NCBI GenBank assembly: GCA_964531095.1
Contig: CAZHED010000018.1
Coordinates: 36,235 to 100,234 of the forward strand
Origin: Palsa-1150 sp964531095
GTDB lineage: Bacteria > Myxococcota_A > Polyangia > Polyangiales > Polyangiaceae
DNA: 64,000 nucleotides
Direction of reading: 5' to 3'
The notes beneath the pieces were generated by a model. That model searched no databases, was not told the DNA's origin, and worked only from the letters and a program-made list of their open reading frames with translations. Positions within the stretch are counted from its first letter, which is position 1; each line of letters starts with the position of its first letter. Both the position numbers and the translations under genes were made by a program. Shown piece by piece: positions 1 to 7,787 of the stretch.

Positions 1-558
1 GTCGAGCGGGTGCATGTCCAGCGTTGCCAGGTGGATCAAAAAGCGCGGGCCCGCGAACTGTTCCTTGCGGTGGTCGCGAATGACGTGACACACATTTTGG
101 CAGAGGAAACATTCGATGCACTTCCGGAATTCCTGAATGCGATCGATGTCCTCCTGCCGCATGCGCCACGTGCCGTCGGCATCGCGCGGGCGCGGGCGAA
201 ACGGCGGGATCTTCTTGGCCATCTCGAAATTGGCCGAGACGTCGGGGACCAGGTCTTTGATCACCGGAAATGACCGCATCGGGGTCACCGTGATCGGCTT
301 TCCTTCTTCGAAGTGCGACATGCGCGTCATGCACATGAGCCGTGGCTTTCCGTCGATCTCTGCGCCGCACGAGCCGCATCGACCCGCCTTGCAGTTCCAG
401 CGAACGCCGAGGGTCGGCTCCTGTTTGGCCTGGATCTCGTGGATCGCGTCGAGGACGACCATCCCAGGGTAGGTCTCGACGTCGTACGACTTGAGCTCGC
501 CGCCGCTCGAGTCGCCCCGGAAGACTTTGAGGGTCACGGTCTTGCTGGACATGCTCAT
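1..558 (-). CDS. sdhB: Succinate dehydrogenase iron-sulfur subunit SdhB (partial, 3' end outside window)
   Basis: Electron-transfer subunit of succinate dehydrogenase, passing electrons from the SdhA flavin to the membrane anchor. Translation from the ATG at 558 gives 186 residues before the window edge, with no stop. The N-terminal 2Fe-2S ferredoxin domain has C56, C61, C64 and C76 (WNCKAGRCGSC, then LMCM). A second cluster motif, CIECFLCQNVCH, lies at C147-C157; the Pro that usually follows the fourth Cys is His here. The start is chosen because ATG overlaps the sdhA stop as ATGA (4 bp shared), a sign of translational coupling. It is the last gene seen of the minus-strand order sdhC-sdhA-sdhB. 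About 60 C-terminal residues, with the remaining cluster ligands, should lie left of position 1. Confidence 0.93.
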   Translation of the reverse strand, partial: MSMSSKTVTLKVFRGDSSGGELKSYDVETYPGMVVLDAIHEIQAKQEPTLGVRWNCKAGRCGSCGAEIDGKPRLMCMTRMSHFEEGKPITVTPMRSFPVIKDLVPDVSANFEMAKKIPPFRPRPRDADGTWRMRQEDIDRIQEFRKCIECFLCQNVCHVIRDHRKEQFAGPRFLIHLATLDMHPLD

Positions 559-2372
559 CCTTCCTCGAGCACTTTCTGAATCTCCGGCGGAGGATCGGGG
601 CGGGGTACTTCGTGCACGGTGATTCCGCCGGGCCCGAGGCGCGAGACCACGTTGACCTTCGAGAGGCGCCCCTTGTCCATGTCGGGGTAATCCTCGCGCG
701 CGTGCGCGCCCCGGCTCTCCGTACGAAGCAACGCGGCGCGCGCCATCGCCTCGCTCACGATGAGCATGTTGCGCATGTCGAACGCCTGGTGCCAAGACGC
801 ATTGAAATGGCGGTTGCCCTCGATTTTTACGCGCGCCGCAGCGGCCTTCAGGCGCTCGACGTGCTCGATGCCCTTCTTGAGGTCTTCCTCGCTTCGAATG
901 ATGCCGACGAAGGTATGCATCTTGTCTTTGAGGTCTTCGTGAAGAAGAAACGGGTTGGGCCCCTCGGCGCGATCGAACGGCGCGAGCGCCTCACGTGCGG
1001 CCGCCTCGATCTCGCCGTCATCGAGAGGCCGAACCCCGCGGCTGCTCGCGTACTTGGCGGCGTGCAGGCCCGCGATGCGACCGAAGACGAGCAAGTCGGA
1101 CAGCGAGTTACCGCCAAGTCGGTTGGCGCCGTGCATTCCGGCGGCGCACTCGCCCGCCGCGAAGAGCCCCTTGATGCGTGACTCTTGGGTCTCCGGATCG
1201 ACGCGAACCCCGCCCATCGCGTAGTGCGCCGTCGGCCCCACTTCCATCGGCTCTTTGGTGATGTCGACGTCGCCGAGCTCTTTGAACTGGTGATACATCG
1301 CGGGAAGCTTGCGCTTGATGTCTTCCGCGCTTCGGCGCGAGTGGATGTCGAGGAAGACGCCCCCGTGGGGCGAGCCGCGGCCCGCCTTGACCTCGCTGTG
1401 GATGGCACGAGCGACGATGTCGCGAGGGAGGAGATCCGGAGTTCGGCGCGCCTTCGACGCAACTCCCGACGTGCTCTCGCGCAGCCACTGGTCGGCCTCT
1501 TCCTCGGCGCTCGCCGTCTCGCCGGCGTAGAGCTCGGGGATGTAGTTGAACATGATGCGCTTGCCGTCTTTGTTGCGCAGCGTTCCGCCCTCGCCCCGCA
1601 CCCCTTCGGTGATGAGCGTTCCGCGCACGCTGGGCGGCCAGACCATCCCGGTCGGGTGAAACTGCATGAACTCCATGTCCATGAGCTCTGCGCCCGACAG
1701 GTAGGCGAGCGCCTGCCCGTCCCCCGTGCACTCCCACGAGTTCGAGTTCACGCGAAACGCCCGCCCGATGCCGCCCGTGGCGAGCACCACGGCCTTGGCG
1801 TGGAACACGACGAAGCGGCCGCTGTCACGCCAGTAACCGAACGCGCCGCGGACGACGTCGCCGTCGACGAGCAGGCGCGTGATCGTGCACTCCATGTACA
1901 CCTGCATCCCGCAATGAATGCCGTGTTGCTGGAGCGTTCGGATCATCTCGAGGCCCGTGCGATCGCCGACATGGGCGAGCCGCGGGTACTTGTGGCCGCC
2001 GAAGTTGCGCTGAAGAATGCGCCCGTCGGGGGTGCGGTCGAAGAGTGCACCCCACGCCTCGAGCTCCTTGACCCGATCGGGCGCCTCCATCGCGTGAAGC
2101 TGCGCCATCCTCCACTGGTTGAGGTAGCGCCCACCCTTCATGGTGTCGCGGAAGTGAACTTTCCAGTTGTCCTTGGGCTCGACGTAGCCGAGCGCCGCCG
2201 CGACCCCACCCTCGGCCATGACCGTGTGGGCCTTGCCGAGCAGAGACTTGCAGACAAGACCGACGGTCGCGCCTTCGCTGCTCGCTTCGATCGCAGCGCG
2301 CAACCCGGCGCCGCCCGCGCCGATGACAAGAACGTCGTGCTCGTGCGTCTCGTACTTGACGTCGGTGGCCAT
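555..2372 (-). CDS. sdhA: Succinate dehydrogenase flavoprotein subunit SdhA
   Basis: Catalytic flavoprotein of succinate dehydrogenase / fumarate reductase, oxidising succinate to fumarate at the inner face of the cytoplasmic membrane. It is 605 residues, normal for the family. A dinucleotide-binding motif VIGAGGAGLRAA lies near residue 16. H49 in KAHTVMAEGG sits where the covalent FAD His is expected. FMQFHPTG, TEGVRGEGG and HYAMGGVRVD supply the substrate-site His/Arg residues. The sequence style (for example HKYPRLAHVGDRTG) fits the Sdh1-like branch known from actinobacteria. The start is the ATG at 2372, whose last base is shared with the sdhC stop; the open frame continues upstream, but that extension lies over sdhC. 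The stop overlaps the sdhB start. The three genes form one operon. Confidence 0.96.
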   Translation of the reverse strand: MATDVKYETHEHDVLVIGAGGAGLRAAIEASSEGATVGLVCKSLLGKAHTVMAEGGVAAALGYVEPKDNWKVHFRDTMKGGRYLNQWRMAQLHAMEAPDRVKELEAWGALFDRTPDGRILQRNFGGHKYPRLAHVGDRTGLEMIRTLQQHGIHCGMQVYMECTITRLLVDGDVVRGAFGYWRDSGRFVVFHAKAVVLATGGIGRAFRVNSNSWECTGDGQALAYLSGAELMDMEFMQFHPTGMVWPPSVRGTLITEGVRGEGGTLRNKDGKRIMFNYIPELYAGETASAEEEADQWLRESTSGVASKARRTPDLLPRDIVARAIHSEVKAGRGSPHGGVFLDIHSRRSAEDIKRKLPAMYHQFKELGDVDITKEPMEVGPTAHYAMGGVRVDPETQESRIKGLFAAGECAAGMHGANRLGGNSLSDLLVFGRIAGLHAAKYASSRGVRPLDDGEIEAAAREALAPFDRAEGPNPFLLHEDLKDKMHTFVGIIRSEEDLKKGIEHVERLKAAAARVKIEGNRHFNASWHQAFDMRNMLIVSEAMARAALLRTESRGAHAREDYPDMDKGRLSKVNVVSRLGPGGITVHEVPRPDPPPEIQKVLEEG

Positions 2373-3142
2373 CAGAAGAGCCTCGCGTCCGTCAGCTGAC
2401 CGGTCGCCACCATCCGGATGTAAAAATCGGTCAGACCCACCGAGAAGAGGCTCGCCCACGCGAAGAGCATGTGTCGCTCGTTGAAGACCGTGACCACCTT
2501 CCAGAGCCCGAAGCGCAAGCGGCCAAGCGTCGCGGTCGAGTAGCTGTTGACGCCGCCGCCGACCAGGTGACGAAAGCTGTGGCACCCGAACGTGTAGCCG
2601 CTGATCAGGAGCACGTTGAGGATCATGACCAGCGTACCGACCCCGACGTGCACCCCGTCTTTCCAGCCGAAGACGGCGAGCACAGCGTCCTTCCAGAGGA
2701 TGACGAGGACCACGATCGCGAGGTAGAGGGCGAAACGGTGCAGGTTCTGGAAGAGCAGGAGCTTGGTCTCGCCGTTGTACCCGTGCGTCGAGCGCTCGGC
2801 GACGGCGCACGCCGGCGGATCCCACGCGAAGGCGCGGTAGTACGCCTTTCGGTAGTAGTAACAGGTGAGGCGAAACGAGAGCGGAGCTGGCAGGATGAGC
2901 ATCGCGGGCGTGATGAACCCGAGCCCTAGGCCCTTCGCCCACGTCGTGTCGAACAGCGGCGAGTAGAACGGGGAGAGATACGCCCCCCACTCGTACCCGG
3001 AGCCTTCGAACGTGCGCCACGTCGCGTAGCCGACGAACCCGGACAGAACGAGGACGGTGACGGCCGGACCTACCCACCACGCGTCTTTTCGCAGCGCCTC
3101 GGGCGCCTGGGCTATCGGCAAGTGAACGGTTTGATTCGCCAT
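2372..3142 (-). CDS. sdhC: Succinate dehydrogenase membrane anchor, five-helix Sdh1-type
   Basis: Membrane anchor of the dehydrogenase, where quinone is reduced. It has 256 residues with about five hydrophobic segments (near 24-41, 70-92, 132-158, 165-185, 225-245), so it replaces separate SdhC and SdhD. The block TCYYYRKAYYRAFAW (92-106), PPACAV, QNLHRF and GCHSFRH matches, from memory, the anchor of mycobacterial Sdh1. C94, C112, C187, H135, H188 and H192 are candidate metal ligands: the mycobacterial Sdh1 structure was reported with a membrane-embedded Rieske-type cluster rather than haem. Whether this protein shares that is inference. The start is the ATG at 3142; the open frame runs further upstream without family-like sequence. 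A 135-bp gap separates it from the divergent lipoprotein gene and should hold the operon promoter. Confidence 0.88.
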   Translation of the reverse strand: MANQTVHLPIAQAPEALRKDAWWVGPAVTVLVLSGFVGYATWRTFEGSGYEWGAYLSPFYSPLFDTTWAKGLGLGFITPAMLILPAPLSFRLTCYYYRKAYYRAFAWDPPACAVAERSTHGYNGETKLLLFQNLHRFALYLAIVVLVILWKDAVLAVFGWKDGVHVGVGTLVMILNVLLISGYTFGCHSFRHLVGGGVNSYSTATLGRLRFGLWKVVTVFNERHMLFAWASLFSVGLTDFYIRMVATGQLTDARLF

Positions 3143-3277
3143 GAGGGAGCAGCCCGCGACGCTAGCCTGCTGGCGGCCAGGGCCGCAAGGCGAGGATCGC
3201 GTTCGGGAAGCAGCGGCGTGCAGCGGGCCGGGCTGCAGATTGCGAATGGGCCGGCAAGTGTGGAAACTTCGTCCGCG

Positions 3278-4060
3278 ATGAGAATACGCCGCGTCGGTGT
3301 CTGGCTCGGTTTCGCGACGGTGGCTCTCGCGAGCGGGTGCACGAACAGCACCGGCGTCGTCTGCCCGCCAGATGCGCAAGGCTGCAGCGCGTCCAATGCC
3401 CCCGAGGGCGGCATGCCGGCAACCGTCATCCCGCCGTCGGACTCCCCGTCCCCCGCGACGAACCCGCTCCCGGGGGATGACGGCGGAGGAGTTCCCGAAG
3501 CAGCGGCTCCGGAGGCATCCTCGCCGGAAGTGTCAGTTGCGGAGGCTGCGGCTCCGGACGCCGGGACTGCGGACGAGGGCGGAGGCACAACGCCCGACGC
3601 GGAACCCACCGGCGGACAGGGGACGAACCTCGTGACGGACGGGGACTTCTCGCAGCCGAGCAGCCCCCTATGGGCGGTCGTCGCGGGTGCAGGGACCGTC
3701 ACCGTGACGAACGGGGAGCTGTGCGTCTCGGTCGCCGCCGGCGGGCAGGCCACGCTCGGCTGGCCGCAACCGGCGGGCTCGCCAGGGGCGGTCGTCGCAC
3801 CGGGTACTTCATACACGTTCTCTTACAAGGCGAGAGCGACCCAGCCGCTCAGCGTGGACGCCAAGGTCGGGCAATCGAATCCCCCTTACGCGGCCGACTT
3901 CGAGAGCGCGAACGAACCGGTGACCACGAGCGTGCAGACGCTGACTCACACGTTCACGACGTCCCAAGGCGATTCCTCCACGGGCATCGCGTTCGCCTTC
4001 ATGGCCGGGTCGTCGGCGAACCAGGTGTGCTTCCAGGCGGTCGCGCTGGTCGCGAACTAG
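3278..4060 (+). CDS. Secreted lipoprotein with C-terminal carbohydrate-binding-like beta domain
   Basis: Predicted outer-surface or periplasmic lipoprotein of 260 residues. The N-terminus (MRIRRVGVWLGFATVALASGC) is a signal peptide with a lipobox ending ASGC near residue 21. It is followed by about 95 residues of Pro/Ala/Glu/Asp-rich linker. The last 140 residues begin NLVTDGDFSQ and read like a jelly-roll carbohydrate-binding module of the CBM4/9 type (a guess from the opening motif and alternating beta pattern). The start at 3278 was chosen because it places the signal peptide at the N-terminus; the 52 codons upstream in frame have no such character. It is divergent from the sdh operon. No enzyme domain is visible, so it is probably an adhesin or binding protein. 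Confidence 0.72.
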   Translation: MRIRRVGVWLGFATVALASGCTNSTGVVCPPDAQGCSASNAPEGGMPATVIPPSDSPSPATNPLPGDDGGGVPEAAAPEASSPEVSVAEAAAPDAGTADEGGGTTPDAEPTGGQGTNLVTDGDFSQPSSPLWAVVAGAGTVTVTNGELCVSVAAGGQATLGWPQPAGSPGAVVAPGTSYTFSYKARATQPLSVDAKVGQSNPPYAADFESANEPVTTSVQTLTHTFTTSQGDSSTGIAFAFMAGSSANQVCFQAVALVAN

Positions 4061-4248
4061 CGGCGCCGAACCTCGCCAGGGGCGCGACGACTCGGCGTTG
4101 CGAGGCTCGCAAGACCTGCACGAGGTGTCGATGCGCGTGGGGTGGCGCGGTCGCTGTGTCGCAGTCGCCCGCGAGGTGTCGTTGCGCGTCGCGGTGCAGC
4201 TCGAGCACCGCGGACGCGAACCCTGCGTCGTGCTAAGCCGCGCGTGGC

Positions 4249-4626
4249 GTGCTGCCTTCGGACCGCCTACCCCGCTTCGCGAACGACTTCCCGCGCACTC
4301 CCGCGCTCGATGCGCTGGTACAGGCCTTCGCCCGCGGCGACTACGGGCGCGTGCGAGTGGAGGGCCGCAAGCTCGCCGCTTCGGCATCCGAAGAGGACGT
4401 CCGCGCCGCCGCGCGCTCGATCGTCGCCCGCACGACGCCCGATCCGCTTGCGGTCGGGCTGATCCTCTTGGCAGCCGGGCTACTCGTCGTCCTGGCCACG
4501 TACTGGATCGTCCATGGCAAACCACCGTTCGGGACTGGCGCCCCTACGGCACCGCGCGTGGGGATGCGGGTCACCCCATCAGGCGCGATCAGCTTTCGGG
4601 CTCGTTTGAGCCGGGCAGCGATTTGA
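4249..4626 (+). CDS. Small hypothetical single-pass membrane protein
   Basis: I do not recognise this 125-residue protein. A soluble helical N-terminal part (about residues 1-62) is followed by one clear transmembrane segment, LAVGLILLAAGLLVVLATYW, at about 66-85, and a short basic tail. The start is a GTG at 4249. Codon usage matches neighbouring real genes. The 3' end overlaps the convergent CopG-like gene by 38 bp, so the last dozen residues are read from DNA that codes on both strands. It could be an inner-membrane accessory protein; nothing nearby suggests a partner. Confidence 0.55.
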   Translation: MLPSDRLPRFANDFPRTPALDALVQAFARGDYGRVRVEGRKLAASASEEDVRAAARSIVARTTPDPLAVGLILLAAGLLVVLATYWIVHGKPPFGTGAPTAPRVGMRVTPSGAISFRARLSRAAI

Positions 4627-4798
4627 TCTCGCGCCGGGCGTGCTTCCAAGCGCGCTGCACGACCCAGGACATCGAGCGCTGCAACCGCTGCGCCTCTTTC
4701 TGGATCTCGTCGAGCATCGTCTCCGGAAAATAGAGGCTCTGCTTGCGCTTGTCGCTCTTCGAGGCATCCGGACCGCTCTTGCTCTCGTTGTCGGCCAT
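4589..4798 (-). CDS. Small CopG/ribbon-helix-helix-like protein, myxobacterial type
   Basis: A 69-residue protein. The core KQSLYFPETMLDEIQKEAQ followed by RSMSWVVQRAWKHAR has the strand-helix-helix pattern of a ribbon-helix-helix (CopG/Arc) fold. It resembles the small TIGR04563-type proteins common in Myxococcota (family assignment from memory). The acidic/basic N-terminal 25 residues are probably disordered. The start is the ATG at 4798, preceded by an AAGGAG ribosome-binding site 3 nt upstream; an upstream in-frame start at 4825 lacks one. RHH proteins bind DNA as dimers and act as repressors or antitoxins, but no toxin gene is adjacent. The 3' end overlaps the convergent membrane-protein gene by 38 bp. 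Confidence 0.75.
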   Translation of the reverse strand: MADNESKSGPDASKSDKRKQSLYFPETMLDEIQKEAQRLQRSMSWVVQRAWKHARREIKSLPGSNEPES

Positions 4799-4979
4799 GG
4801 CTCCTTGGCGAACAGTCTCGCACATCGTGGCGGTGAGCGTCTACGTTTGGGGCAGACGAGCGCCGAATGCCACGATTCGTGCGCCGGTGGGCCACCGCGG
4901 ACGCAGGTTGCGGGGCTGGACTCTATGCATGCGTGCAGGGCTCGCACGATCGTGACGATAAAGCTCGACGTGGTGGCGC

Positions 4980-7700
4980 ATGTGCGGCAAACATGCGCTT
5001 ACCGCAATGCGTCGGAAGCGCGAGGTCGATAGGCCACTCCGTAGCGACGTGCACTCCCTGGGGCGTATTCTCGGTGAAGTCCTCATCGAGCAAGAGGGAG
5101 AGCCGCTTTATGCGCTCGAAGAGCGCGTCCGCAAGCTCGCCATCCTGCGACGCCGCGGTCCGATGGAAGAACGCTCCGCGCGGACCGCCGAGCTGACGGC
5201 GCTCCTTTCCGAGCTGCCGTTCGAGCACGCGATCATCATCATCCGCGCGTTCGCCACGTACTTTCGGCTGGTCAACCTCGCCGAGCAGAACCACCGCATT
5301 CGGCGTACGCGCGCGCACGCTCGCGATCGAGATGGCCGGTCTCAGCGCGGCTCTCTCCGCGCGGTGCTCGAGAGCGCGAGGGACGCTGGCGTGTCGGCGG
5401 AAGCCGCGCGCGCCGCCATCGCCGGGCTCGAAGTCACGCTCTCGCTCACCGCCCACCCCACCGAGGCGGCGCGCCGCACGATCCTCGAAAAGCTCTACCG
5501 CATCGCGCGCCGCCTCGAAGAGCGCGATCAATGCTCGCTCACGCCCCAGGAGATTGCCGACGCGCGCGAGTCCATTCGCGAAGAGATCACCGCCCTCTGG
5601 CAGACCGACGAAGTCCGGCGCGAGCGGCCGACCGTCGGCGACGAGGTCAAGAACGTCCTCTTCTACGTCGAGGAGACTCTTTGGGACCTGATGCTTCAGC
5701 TTCCAGACGACCTCGATCGTGCCTTCGAGCGCGTCTACGGCAAGCGCCTCGGCTTCGTCCAGACTCCGCTTCGGATCCATTCGTGGGTCGGCGGAGACAT
5801 GGACGGCAATCCGTACGTGACCCCGGAAGTGCTCGAGGACTCGATTCTCGCCCACCAAGCGCGCGGCCTCCGCCGCTTGTCTCGCGCGGTGCGCCAGCTC
5901 GGCGGGAAGCTGTCCCAATCCGACCGGTACGTGCGCGCCCCGGAGGCCCTCCTTGCGTCAATCAAAGAAGACTCGCGACTGATGCCGCGGATCGCCGCCG
6001 AGCAGGGCCCCAGAACCGAAGGCGAGCCCTGGCGGAAGAAGCTGCGCTTCGTCGAGGCTCGGCTGGCCGCGACGATCGCGACCATCGAACAGCGGCGGAC
6101 AATGCTCGAACCGCGTGAAAGCAAGGAGGGCAAGCACGACCCGGGGCACGGGTACCGGCAGCCGAGCGAGCTCGCGAGCGACCTCGGGCTCATTGCCGAC
6201 AGCCTGCGCGAAGCCAAGTGCATGCACTCAGGCGAGCGGCATGCGCGGGCTCTCTTCGAGCTCGTCAAGGCGCGCGGCTTCGGCATCGCGGAGCTCGAGA
6301 TGCGCACGGTCGCCGACGACGCTCGCGCGGGGGCGGCGTTTCTGGCCGGCAAGGGAGAGCGCACGCCCGGAGCGGATAGGCTCCTTTCGGCACTCGAGCG
6401 CATCGCGCGTGCTCAGCGCGAGATGGGCGAAGGAGCCTGCCGGACGCTGATTCTCTCGATGACCCGCGACCAGAACTGCGTTCTGGCCGCGCTGGAATGC
6501 GCGCGAAATTGCGGACTATGGGACTCCGAACGCGAGTTCGCGCGGCTCGACATCGTCCCGCTCTTCGAAACGAGCGCCGCACTCGAAGGAAGCGCCGACA
6601 TTCTGCGCGCTCTCTTCGCCCACCCTGTCTATCGCCGCCATCTCCAAGGGCGTGGCGTCCAAGAAGTGATGGTGGGGTACAGCGACTCCGGCAAGGAAAT
6701 CGGACTGCTCGCCGCCAGCGGCGTTCTCCGCAGAGTGCAGCACGCGCTTCCGGCGGTTGCCGCGGCGGCCAATGTCCCCCTTCGCATCTTCCACGGGCGC
6801 GGCGAGTCGGTGGCCCGCGGCGGCGGGCCGGCGCAGCAGGCGATCTTGGCCCTTCCGCCAGGCTCGGTGGCGGGGCGCTTCAAAGTGACCGAGCAAGGGG
6901 AAGCGCTGGACCACAAGTACGGGCGGCCCGAGCTCGCGCAGCGAACCATCGAACTCTTCATCGGTGGCGCCCTTCTGCACTCGCTTGGCGCGCAAGAGAG
7001 GCCCGCGCCTGCCGACGAGAAGCGCTACGCGAAAGTCTACGACGAGCTCGCCGAGGCGGGGAAGATCGAATACCGCGCGCTCGTCTGGGAAGAGCCGCTT
7101 TTCTTCAAGTTCTTCACCACCGCCACGCCTATCGAGGCGATTGCGAGGCTTCCGATCGGGTCGCGTCCGTCCAAGCGAGGGGCTGGCGGCGTCGACGCCC
7201 TCCGGGCGATCCCGTGGGTGTTCGCCTGGACTCAGAACCGCGCCATCTTGCCGGGCTGGTACGGGGTCGGTGCCGCCCTCGAGCGCGTAGGCTCGCGCGA
7301 AGGGGGTGCCGACCTCCTCGCGGAGATGTATCGCAACTGGCCGTTCTTCCGCGCGGTGATCGAGAACGTCGAGATGGTGCTCGCCAAGAGCGACATGGGC
7401 ATCGCCGAGCGCTACGCCGCCCTCGCCGAGCCGGATGCGCGCGACGCCGTTTGGCCGAAGATCCGCGCCGAGCACGCGCGCGCGGTGAACTGGGTGAAGC
7501 GAATCCAGGGTACGCGCAAGCTTCTCGACGGCAATCCGGCGCTGAAGCGATCCATCCAGCTTCGCAACCCGTACGTCGATCCGATGAGCTTTCTCCAAGT
7601 GGAGCTCTTGCGGCGCCGCAGCGCGGGCGACGAGCGTGTAGACCGCGCGCTCCTGCTCACGCTCAACGGCATTTCGGCAGGGATGCGGAACACGGGGTAG
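4980..7700 (+). CDS. ppc: Phosphoenolpyruvate carboxylase
   Basis: Cytosolic anaplerotic enzyme making oxaloacetate from PEP and bicarbonate. At 906 residues it has the usual family length. Signatures in order: LTAHPTEAARRTILEKL near residue 156 (catalytic His), GGDMDGNPYVTP near 270, MVGYSDSGKEIGLLAASG near 564, FHGRGESVARGGGP near 605, and the C-terminal ending GMRNTG. The glycine loop has Glu-Ser where many enzymes have Gly-Gly/Ser, which is mild divergence. The start could be the ATG at 4980 or the next ATG at 5007; neither has a strong ribosome-binding site. The gene stands alone, convergent with the kinase pair downstream. It replenishes the cycle that the sdh genes serve. Confidence 0.97.
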   Translation: MCGKHALTAMRRKREVDRPLRSDVHSLGRILGEVLIEQEGEPLYALEERVRKLAILRRRGPMEERSARTAELTALLSELPFEHAIIIIRAFATYFRLVNLAEQNHRIRRTRAHARDRDGRSQRGSLRAVLESARDAGVSAEAARAAIAGLEVTLSLTAHPTEAARRTILEKLYRIARRLEERDQCSLTPQEIADARESIREEITALWQTDEVRRERPTVGDEVKNVLFYVEETLWDLMLQLPDDLDRAFERVYGKRLGFVQTPLRIHSWVGGDMDGNPYVTPEVLEDSILAHQARGLRRLSRAVRQLGGKLSQSDRYVRAPEALLASIKEDSRLMPRIAAEQGPRTEGEPWRKKLRFVEARLAATIATIEQRRTMLEPRESKEGKHDPGHGYRQPSELASDLGLIADSLREAKCMHSGERHARALFELVKARGFGIAELEMRTVADDARAGAAFLAGKGERTPGADRLLSALERIARAQREMGEGACRTLILSMTRDQNCVLAALECARNCGLWDSEREFARLDIVPLFETSAALEGSADILRALFAHPVYRRHLQGRGVQEVMVGYSDSGKEIGLLAASGVLRRVQHALPAVAAAANVPLRIFHGRGESVARGGGPAQQAILALPPGSVAGRFKVTEQGEALDHKYGRPELAQRTIELFIGGALLHSLGAQERPAPADEKRYAKVYDELAEAGKIEYRALVWEEPLFFKFFTTATPIEAIARLPIGSRPSKRGAGGVDALRAIPWVFAWTQNRAILPGWYGVGAALERVGSREGGADLLAEMYRNWPFFRAVIENVEMVLAKSDMGIAERYAALAEPDARDAVWPKIRAEHARAVNWVKRIQGTRKLLDGNPALKRSIQLRNPYVDPMSFLQVELLRRRSAGDERVDRALLLTLNGISAGMRNTG

Positions 7701-7787
7701 AGCGGCGTCCGCTCGATCAGGCGAGACCAGGAGCTTAAGGGCTCCGCTGAGTCCGCGGCTCGACGTGGTGGGGCCGCTCGTAACCCA

